From contig CAYSCS010000065.1 of NCBI GenBank assembly GCA_964429695.1, forward strand, positions 1 to 11,755: a stretch of 11,755 bases of DNA, given 5' to 3'. The translations under genes were made by a program, and so were the position numbers. Positions 5,122-11,755 of this stretch are shown here, one piece after another. The stretch's first letter is position 1; each line of letters opens with the position of its first letter. The stretch comes from CAYSCS01 sp964429695. GTDB lineage: Bacteria > Acidobacteriota > Aminicenantia > Aminicenantales > Aminicenantaceae. Below the pieces are notes generated by a model. It was not told where the DNA came from, did not search any database, and saw only the letters and a program-made list of their open reading frames with translations.

Positions 5122-8100
5122 TTAATTTGTTAGATTATCTTTAAGGAACTTCAAAATAATTCCTCTTTTAAGCTGTTCGTGACAGAATTGGTTTTGGTAG
5201 TTCCTAAGGCATCCATAGCAACTTGTCTCAGGCCCGCATGTGCATTTTTCCAGCCGGTAAAGGGAAGCGTTGAAAACTTCTTGAAGATTATTTTTATCTA
5301 TCAAATGCTTCACATACCCAGCGCCGCCAGGCACATTATCGAAAAACACAATCCAGATCTTTCTTTCATAGGGGTACAGACATCCATCTAAATCCTGACG
5401 GCGTATTCCCAATGCCTGGCTTGCACCTTCAAGGAGAGCGTAAAGCAATGAAAGCCAGAAATCTTCGCCTGATGATGCCTCTCCGGATTCAGATTGTTCT
5501 ATGCGGACGGCAAGGACATCCGTTCCAAAAGTATGGCCAAAATGAAGCGGACCCACTGCTGAGGAGGAACATTCTTCTCCTGTTGGTTTTCTATGCTTTC
5601 CTTTTGGAGGCCTTGCGGAAAACCCAGCTCCGCAGTTAAAGCACACCCAAAAGCCAACCCCCTTCCTGCCTCTGCATATTACAGCCAGTTCCCCTTTTGG
5701 TGAATATCTGCATCTCAGCTTGAATTTTCCAATTTGAAATTCTTTTTCTTCCGGCTCTTTATAATTAAAAAAGTAAGGTCTTGTGGTAAATTCTCTTTTT
5801 GGCCTCGACTCGCCCGGTCTTTGGGGTTTACTTTCCCTGCCTGTAACAAACCCAAAAATTGGGGTAATGAATTTATGTATATCATTCCTTGGTATAGGCT
5901 CCCCGCATCCCTCGCATAAAATAAATGGAGGCGGATTCTCCCCGATAAGGTTTGATTGAATATAACGCCTGCACTTTGGGCAAACAGCATACCAATACTT
6001 CGGCCAGGCTCTTTCCTTAACTACTTTAAGCCCAGCGCTTTCCCAAATATATTTTTTTGCAACAACCTGGCTTGTTGGGGCAAATTCGGAAATTGCAATA
6101 CGCAAATCGCGTTCCAGCTGGATTTTCTTTGCCTCAGGCACATGGGAGTAAAGGGTTAATTCAACCACATCGACAGGAAAACCGTATTTAGGGATAACGT
6201 TATTCGTAGCAAGAAAATCTAAAAGATCTCGATTTCGAATAGTCTCCATCCTATCATATGCCCACCTCATGTCTGCGTTCAATTTGTCGCGTTTTTTCTG
6301 CTCTTTAGTTTTAATCCATTCTTGCTCTTTCTTTTCATAAAATTCCTTTAGATTTCTATACTCCTCTCTTATCTTCAAATCAGCAGTTTCGAGGACCCCG
6401 CCTTCTCCTGTAAATTCATTTATCCATCCCCAGTTTTCAATATCAAAGATGCTATGCATACCACGGGGAATCGTCCTTCGAAGAGAATCCAGTATCCCTA
6501 TCGGCTTGGATTCTAAATATTCCCTCACCATTTCAAGCCCAGAGTTATTTTCATCCTCTAATTTGAAGAAAGAACCCACCTTCCCATTCCCATTCCCATA
6601 GAACTCTGGGTTTTCTCTAAAGAACTGTGCTAACACGATAGAATGCATATGCCTCCTTATAATTTTCTCATTTCTTATTTCCACTACAGGCGGCTTTATC
6701 CAGCCTCGGACCATTTTCTCTGGCTCTTTGAAATATGTTAGGTCATGAGACCTGAGCTGAGCGAAGGTCAGTGTAAAGCCAACTGAATCAAGCCTTCGGC
6801 CTGCCCTGCCTGACCTCTGGATGTAGTTGGAAGGCTCCGGAGGGACGTTCCGAAGAAAAATTGTCTCCAGCTCGCCAAGGTCCACCCCGAGCTCGAAGGT
6901 AGTAGAACAGCTAAGTACATTTATTTCCCCATTTATGAATCTCTGCTGGACATTAGAAGCCTCGTCTGATTTCAGTTGGGCGGTATGCTCCTCTGCAACT
7001 AGATTAATAGGGGTGAGATTCAGGTATAAGTTTCGATAGTGGTTGTTCTCAATCTCCGAGCGCCTTGGAGATGAGCTTAACGGCTTGAGCTCTCCATTAC
7101 ATTCAAAAGTTGGGCAGACACCGCGTATGCTGTTCCTTGATACAGTACCACATCTGTCGCAAATGAACCAATGGCCATCAGGGTCTTCCTGAATCACCTT
7201 CCAAAATTTATAGTCGAGCTGTAAAAGCACCCCATCCTTTGGGTCGCTAAACTTATGAATTCCTTTCCCGTCCCAATTGGTTTTTAGATCATTGTAAATT
7301 TTTAGCAGGAGCTCCTTACATTCTTGACTGCCTAATTCTTCCCCTGTAATCTTTGAATGCAGCTTTTTTACGAATTCCACCCTTGTGTTCTTCTTCCCGC
7401 CACTGGGTATAAATGAGTATATCCCCTTCCCAGAATTCGATACCTCCCCGCGGAATCTAAATTCTTTATTCCTATGGAACCTGGCAAAAATTTCATCCTG
7501 GGGGCTCGGTCCATCGGGAGGGAAAGTGATGGCTTTATTGAAGCGCAGAGTATCCAAGAGAACTTGGTAGAGAGCCTCGGCTTCGTCCTTGGACATATTC
7601 CAGGGTGGTTGGGAAAGCTCTCCTATTGGTCTCCAGTTTTTGGGGGAAATTGCAGAGAATGACAACAGCCCCACTCCTTCCAGGGAGTTTCTTCGGTCCA
7701 GAGCACAAAACTCCTGAAGTACCCATCCCCATACCTCTTTCTTCTTCTGCTTCTCATCCAGCCCTTCATCAAAAATTCCTTTTTCTTCCGCAATGTTAAA
7801 GACATCTTTCCATAGGCTTTCCAGCCTGTAATCCTTCAAGCTTTTGTTCTGCTTGAGCGCTTCCACGATAAGACGCCTGTATAGTATATGTTTATAAGTG
7901 AAGTCCAGGTAGGGAGCAAAAAATGCCGCATCCTGCCTGCTGTCAGAGAAGGCGAGGATTTTCCTATCGCGGACCTCCTTTTTCTCAAGGTTCTGGAACA
8001 GGGCAGTTGCCAAAACAGCCGCAGGCGCATCCTGCTGGAAAGTAAATTCGCGGACTACATTAATTGATTTTAAACCGCAGTGATAGCATTTATTCAGACT

Positions 8101-9942
8101 GCCGTCTCTAGGAATAATCTCAATCAAGTCTCGCGTGCTGTTAGCCTCTCGGGTGCAACTGCATGATTTTGCTGTATCCCAGAGGGCCCCGCATTTGACG
8201 CATAACTTCCATCTTTCCCCTTTTTCTGCCATTTCTTCCGGAACCGCAGTCTCCTCATCCTCATCCTCTCCCAACTCCGCTTGCTCTTTCCATAAAATAA
8301 AGTACCTATTTTTTCTTTGAGTATCTACATACTCAAAAGAGTGCTTTAATTTTCCATCTATAACATCGCCTACTAAATATTCCTGCCCGCACCTGCGGCA
8401 TGAAGCTACACAAAAAACAGGGTATCCTTCTTCGGTCTCTTCTCGCCTTTCCAAAAAAACCCTTGGCTCTGGAAAGAATGACATGAAAATTCCTTCAGGA
8501 GCGCGGACAAATAGGTGATAGCGGGCAGGTAAAAGCGGCAGGGATTCTTTATCAGGCCGCGCCCAAACAGCTACATTCACAAGGCTTATCAAACTTTGAT
8601 AAATTTCATTTGATTGAGGACCCTCTTTCATAAATTCTCTTGCACATTCATCCAGGCTTTTAGGCCCCTTTTCTAAAATTCTTTTTAACAATCCAACCCT
8701 TGAATCCTTTGATAAAACCTCATACAAAAACTGCTTCGCGCTACCCCCGCATTTCTGCCTCGCTTCTACTAAAAGGTTTTCTTCAACCCCGCTATTTTTG
8801 CATTCTTCAAAGCACCTCTCCAATAAATCTGAAGGGTCACTAAGTCCCCTTGTTATTTCGTCAAGCCTTTTATACAACCCAATAGGAAATGTAACCATCC
8901 CTTCCGCTCTCGGAATTTCAATTCTCTCTCCCTTTATCACATCCTGCTTATTTTCATCTGCTGGGTCCCATTCGAATCTTTCCCCGAAAAGATTAGATGC
9001 GAACTCAGCAACCTTCCCGAAATCTTCCTCTTCTCTAACCAGAGTCGCACTTGTCGCTATGCACTGCAGAGCATTTTTCCCTCCCCTGCACACCCTGTCC
9101 TTAAGGCGCCTAATAAGCATCCCAATTTCCATCCCGTTTGCGCCGCTGTATGTGTGGGCTTCATCTAATACAAGAAATTTCCAGTCGTTCGCATAAATCC
9201 CATCAAAGAACGGTGAGTCTTTCGGCCTGAGAAGCAAATACTCCAGCATAGCGTAGTTGGTTATCAATATATGGGGAGGAGTTTTCTGCATTTCGTCCCT
9301 TGAAAGCATTTCGCTTTTTACAATTTCCTCACCGGGATTATTGTGCTTGAATTTCTCTTTCCCCTGTTTTTCTCCTTGAGGAGTGTCCCCAACATACCTG
9401 CCAAAAGTTATGCGAACATCTGGCATTTCTTTTTCCATTATCCTAGCAATTTTTCTCAGCCTGCGGAGCTGGTCGTTCGCAAGGGCATTCATAGGGTACA
9501 GAAGAAGCGCTCTGACCCCTGGGGTGAGATTCCCCTCTTTGTACTCTTTAAAAAGATAGCTGTAAATAGGAATTAGGAACGCTTCGGTTTTTCCGCTGCT
9601 TGTGCCAGAGGCGATTACGACATTTCTTCCTTCCAATAATTTGTTTACTGCTTTCTCTTGATGCAGATACAGAGGCTTATTTTCCAAGTCAGGGAATATT
9701 CGGCACAGAAATCGCTTGCACTCTTCATCTAACTTTCCTCCGCCGCTTAAGTCTTTTAAGAAACGGCCTCTTTTAAATGGAGGGGTGGCCTCTAAGATCG
9801 GCCCGTTTGTAAAGGGAAACTTTTCCATCTCGGCGTTAAAAAGCGCCCTCAGCTTCTGGTCTTGAAGCCTGAATGAAGTCGAAAGGTATTTTTTAAAGTT
9901 TTCCTTAACCGCTTCTGTAGTTTTTATAGGGTCGATTGGCAT
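5122..9942 (-). CDS. Large SF2 DEAH helicase with zinc modules and C-terminal DUF1998/MZB
   Basis: This is a 1606-aa ATP-dependent helicase or translocase. RecA-1 covers residues 85-310: LHQEKAV, Walker A GTSSGKT (113-119), LLLYPMNALANDQ, DEAH (260-263) and SAT (298-300). A long insert follows, with Cys pairs at C515/C518, C581/C584, C594/C596 and C619/C622. RecA-2 starts near 655 (ILAFSDSRQDAA) and is itself interrupted by a long insert with a zinc knuckle (C928, C931, C943, C948). It resumes with motif V (STTFELGVDLGE) and motif VI QRSGRAGRR (1042-1050). Further Cys pairs are C1321/C1324, C1343/C1346 and C1434/C1437. The C-terminus is DUF1998/MZB, with FFDNVPGGAGYV and the cluster C1567, C1569, C1575, C1578. 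The nearest known classes are YprA/MrfA repair helicases (about half this size) and DruE-type defence helicases. Start: ATG 9942 lies behind GGGGGGCGGG, 21 nt after the upstream stop; TTG 9963, directly after that stop, would add 7 residues. It is co-transcribed with the upstream gene. Confidence 0.93.
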   Translation of the reverse strand: MPIDPIKTTEAVKENFKKYLSTSFRLQDQKLRALFNAEMEKFPFTNGPILEATPPFKRGRFLKDLSGGGKLDEECKRFLCRIFPDLENKPLYLHQEKAVNKLLEGRNVVIASGTSSGKTEAFLIPIYSYLFKEYKEGNLTPGVRALLLYPMNALANDQLRRLRKIARIMEKEMPDVRITFGRYVGDTPQGEKQGKEKFKHNNPGEEIVKSEMLSRDEMQKTPPHILITNYAMLEYLLLRPKDSPFFDGIYANDWKFLVLDEAHTYSGANGMEIGMLIRRLKDRVCRGGKNALQCIATSATLVREEEDFGKVAEFASNLFGERFEWDPADENKQDVIKGERIEIPRAEGMVTFPIGLYKRLDEITRGLSDPSDLLERCFEECKNSGVEENLLVEARQKCGGSAKQFLYEVLSKDSRVGLLKRILEKGPKSLDECAREFMKEGPQSNEIYQSLISLVNVAVWARPDKESLPLLPARYHLFVRAPEGIFMSFFPEPRVFLERREETEEGYPVFCVASCRRCGQEYLVGDVIDGKLKHSFEYVDTQRKNRYFILWKEQAELGEDEDEETAVPEEMAEKGERWKLCVKCGALWDTAKSCSCTREANSTRDLIEIIPRDGSLNKCYHCGLKSINVVREFTFQQDAPAAVLATALFQNLEKKEVRDRKILAFSDSRQDAAFFAPYLDFTYKHILYRRLIVEALKQNKSLKDYRLESLWKDVFNIAEEKGIFDEGLDEKQKKKEVWGWVLQEFCALDRRNSLEGVGLLSFSAISPKNWRPIGELSQPPWNMSKDEAEALYQVLLDTLRFNKAITFPPDGPSPQDEIFARFHRNKEFRFRGEVSNSGKGIYSFIPSGGKKNTRVEFVKKLHSKITGEELGSQECKELLLKIYNDLKTNWDGKGIHKFSDPKDGVLLQLDYKFWKVIQEDPDGHWFICDRCGTVSRNSIRGVCPTFECNGELKPLSSSPRRSEIENNHYRNLYLNLTPINLVAEEHTAQLKSDEASNVQQRFINGEINVLSCSTTFELGVDLGELETIFLRNVPPEPSNYIQRSGRAGRRLDSVGFTLTFAQLRSHDLTYFKEPEKMVRGWIKPPVVEIRNEKIIRRHMHSIVLAQFFRENPEFYGNGNGKVGSFFKLEDENNSGLEMVREYLESKPIGILDSLRRTIPRGMHSIFDIENWGWINEFTGEGGVLETADLKIREEYRNLKEFYEKKEQEWIKTKEQKKRDKLNADMRWAYDRMETIRNRDLLDFLATNNVIPKYGFPVDVVELTLYSHVPEAKKIQLERDLRIAISEFAPTSQVVAKKYIWESAGLKVVKERAWPKYWYAVCPKCRRYIQSNLIGENPPPFILCEGCGEPIPRNDIHKFITPIFGFVTGRESKPQRPGESRPKREFTTRPYFFNYKEPEEKEFQIGKFKLRCRYSPKGELAVICRGRKGVGFWVCFNCGAGFSARPPKGKHRKPTGEECSSSAVGPLHFGHTFGTDVLAVRIEQSESGEASSGEDFWLSLLYALLEGASQALGIRRQDLDGCLYPYERKIWIVFFDNVPGGAGYVKHLIDKNNLQEVFNASLYRLEKCTCGPETSCYGCLRNYQNQFCHEQLKRGIILKFLKDNLTN

Positions 9943-9963
9943 TTTTCCCGCCCCCCAATGCAA

Positions 9964-11754
9964 TTATATTTTCTTTAGCTTTTTTAGCGTATTTATATTC
10001 CGGGCATACGAAGATTTTCTTCTCCTGTCATAAGGAATATTAAAAGTATGGACATCTCTAATCTTTAGCCCTGCTGAAAGAATCTCTCTTTTGCTGAACC
10101 CTTTAGCCCTCTTTTCTGAGCCTCCTCGAGAGGACTTTACAAATGCTTCCAGGAAAGCGGGTTCAATCTGTTTTTTTTCCCTTGCCTCGCTGGGCTTCTC
10201 TTTCTTGGGGACCTTTTCAGCTTTAAAATACAGCGCTTCAATTGAACCCAACAATTGCTTTTCCCTGGACCTGCGTATTTCTATCTTCATTACCAAGTCC
10301 ATATTACTGCTCTCTATTGTTTCGTAGAATGTATTCAATAGGAGCCAATACTCAGACCCTTTCCTCTCAAAATTACTCCCCTCCTGTCTCTGGATTTTAT
10401 TTTGTTCAAGGACTGCACGCATCTCGTATTTGCTGTCAAAATCATTTGTATTAATCAGAAGATAAAACGGCTCTCCCTTTTTTAAGTCTTTTTTCTCAAT
10501 GCAGAGCGATTTACTCTGCCATTCCTTTTGCTTTGAGGTTTTCCACTTCAGCCTTGGGATATTTACTTTAAAATTAACAGTTGATTCCGGCCTCCCTGCT
10601 ACAGAAGCGGAGAAGCAGCATATATCTTCTTCTGGTGGGACTTCAAATTGAAAGGAATTATTATCAAAAAATTCAAACTTCTCCCCTCCTTTTTTCTTAA
10701 GTTCCCATTCATCTTCGCTAAAAATCTTAACCTTAATCAGTGACGGCCCATGCCCGCTTTTAGCCTCAGGGAAAATAAGCGCCTTTGGATATTCTAATCC
10801 CATAGGAGGCATAAGCCTGAAGAAAAGCGTCTCGCTGGCTATCCTCGTATTTCTCTGGCATATATCTATCTGAAACTCTCCAAACTCGCACGGGATGTTT
10901 TCTGGAAATTTCAGCTCTAAGGGATCACTACCAGTCCAGCCTTTGCAAATAAACTTACTTCCTGCCTCCCTGTTTTGCACCCAAACACTCCACCCGTCAG
11001 GATTTTCGCCTGGAGCTAATATTCTAAGAGTTTTACAGGTGAAAAGAGGACATTCATTCGTGAAATCATCTTCTACTAAACCTTTTTCCTCTACCCCCTC
11101 AATTCTAAATGTATTTTGCGACTGGAGCTCTATTTTTTTACCCGTTTTCCTGCTTTCCACAATTAAGGCCCCAACTTCACCTAAATTCACTCGGAACGGC
11201 TTGTATCTATCCCAAATCCATTTTTCTTCCACTACCTCCGCTTCTGTTTTCAGCTCAAAGTCTTCATGAAGCAAAATCCATGTTTCTCTTCGGGGGAGGG
11301 GATTGATATTTCCATCGCTCTTGTTTAAATAAAAAAGCCTCCCTCGGTCGTCTCCTACCGCAATAAATGGATAAAATTCACTAATCTTTTGGCTGTAATT
11401 GAATTTTCTTCCTTTAAACTCAGGAGGGAGCTTTACTGAAAATCTGTGGAGCGGTTCTTCTAAAAGGATCCTTTTTTCCTTTAAAAATGCCTTACCTGCC
11501 TTATCTACTGCTGTAGTTGATTCAATTTTATTTGGTCTTCCGTTTATCTCAACCTCATAAATCAGCGAAGCGTTCCCACCCGAAAAATCCTGCTTCATTT
11601 CCTGCCTCGGCAGAACAAGCCAAACTTCTGCTGTGTCGAGGTCGATCTCGACAAAAGGAGACTGGACTATTGCGGCCCTTATTTCTTTTTCCTTATCTTT
11701 TTCCCTATCTTTTTTCTCCCTTTGTTTTTTCTTTTTATAAATCGGCCTACTTTT
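9964..11754 (-). CDS. Large beta-rich protein with L13e-like C-terminus (5' end beyond window)
   Basis: At least 596 residues are visible; the frame stays open to the window edge, so the true start is outside. The ATG at 11598 is internal: the 52 codons before it read as coherent protein, a charged linker (KKKKQREKKDREKDKEKE) and then IVQSPFVEIDLDTAEVWLVL. The body is a succession of beta-strand patterns, probably Ig-like or sandwich domains, with no catalytic motif that I can see. The last 46 residues, KGFSKREILSAGLKIRDVHT onward to DRRRKSSYARNINTLKKL, match the layout of ribosomal protein L13e: G-[FY]-[ST], a short helix, A-G-[LI], then I-P-x-D-x-R-R and a basic helix. That suggests a compact nucleic-acid-binding or docking module. 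The stop (9964-9966) lies 21 nt before the helicase ATG, so the two are translated together. It could be the DruH-like partner of the helicase. Family not identified. Confidence 0.85.
   Translation of the reverse strand, partial: KSRPIYKKKKQREKKDREKDKEKEIRAAIVQSPFVEIDLDTAEVWLVLPRQEMKQDFSGGNASLIYEVEINGRPNKIESTTAVDKAGKAFLKEKRILLEEPLHRFSVKLPPEFKGRKFNYSQKISEFYPFIAVGDDRGRLFYLNKSDGNINPLPRRETWILLHEDFELKTEAEVVEEKWIWDRYKPFRVNLGEVGALIVESRKTGKKIELQSQNTFRIEGVEEKGLVEDDFTNECPLFTCKTLRILAPGENPDGWSVWVQNREAGSKFICKGWTGSDPLELKFPENIPCEFGEFQIDICQRNTRIASETLFFRLMPPMGLEYPKALIFPEAKSGHGPSLIKVKIFSEDEWELKKKGGEKFEFFDNNSFQFEVPPEEDICCFSASVAGRPESTVNFKVNIPRLKWKTSKQKEWQSKSLCIEKKDLKKGEPFYLLINTNDFDSKYEMRAVLEQNKIQRQEGSNFERKGSEYWLLLNTFYETIESSNMDLVMKIEIRRSREKQLLGSIEALYFKAEKVPKKEKPSEAREKKQIEPAFLEAFVKSSRGGSEKRAKGFSKREILSAGLKIRDVHTFNIPYDRRRKSSYARNINTLKKLKKI
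9967..10104 (-). other. Region encoding the L13e-like C-terminal module
   Basis: This segment encodes the final 46 residues of the large beta-rich protein. It resembles the conserved core of eukaryotic and crenarchaeal ribosomal protein L13e (G-x-[ST]-x-x-E-[LI]-x-x-A-G, I-P-x-D-x-R-R-[KR], N-[VI]-x-x-L-K). It follows a Lys/Glu-rich linker (KVPKKEKPSEAREKKQ and beyond), so it is probably a separately folded tail domain. The resemblance is by eye and needs a profile search. Confidence 0.5.
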
Positions 11755-11755
11755 C

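Noticed and set aside
5122..9942. Assignment of the helicase to DISARM
   Set aside because: DISARM needs a methyltransferase and separate DrmA and DrmB proteins. None is seen here, and the DUF1998 domain is fused to the helicase.
1..11755. CRISPR array or retron-like structure
   Set aside because: Apart from the four-unit IS21 end array there are no regularly spaced repeats, and no cas or reverse transcriptase motifs were found.

Overview
The window looks like an accessory stretch of a Gram-negative bacterial chromosome. The supporting signs are a PEP-CTERM surface protein (so an exosortase and an outer membrane are expected elsewhere), a near-consensus sigma-54 promoter, a cytoplasmic hybrid signalling protein and an IS21-type insertion sequence relic. 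This mix is common in Desulfobacterota, Nitrospirota and relatives, but the lineage is an inference. No ribosomal or other universal protein gene is present to fix it.

Layout, left to right. (1) 46-120: a complete tRNA-Thr(UGU) with encoded CCA. (2) 121-494: a non-coding leader with small repeats and an imperfect palindrome. (3) 495-2432 (+): a single-gene fusion of a PHP phosphoesterase domain, a response-regulator receiver and a histidine kinase. (4) 2433-3736: a graveyard of decayed mobile DNA on the minus strand. It holds an IS21-family istA pseudogene with frameshifts and stops, its left end with regularly spaced 23-24 bp repeats, a remnant of a second DDE transposase and an unidentified decayed fragment. 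(5) 3737-4047: no convincing gene, only one doubtful 51-aa ORF. (6) 4074-4757 (-): a secreted PEP-CTERM protein with its own terminator, ribosome-binding site, sigma-54 promoter and an upstream cluster of TGTAA/TTACA sites that looks like an enhancer. (7) 5122-11754 (-): an operon of two very large genes. The upstream one is a beta-rich protein, cut by the window edge, whose C-terminus resembles ribosomal protein L13e. The downstream one is a 1606-aa zinc-rich SF2 helicase with a C-terminal DUF1998/MZB domain.

The large operon is the most interesting content. A DUF1998 helicase of this size beside an otherwise unannotated large protein has the layout of anti-phage systems such as Druantia type III (DruH + DruE), or of a related uncharacterised DNA-processing system. 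Its position beside transposon relics and a tRNA fits a defence or genomic island. Function is inferred only: no nuclease or methyltransferase is visible in the window, and the operon continues beyond its right edge.

The PEP-CTERM gene is a separate, regulated transcription unit in the same direction. Its sigma-54 control fits the known PrsK/PrsR-RpoN regulation of exosortase-linked genes. The PHP-REC-kinase protein has no partner gene nearby.
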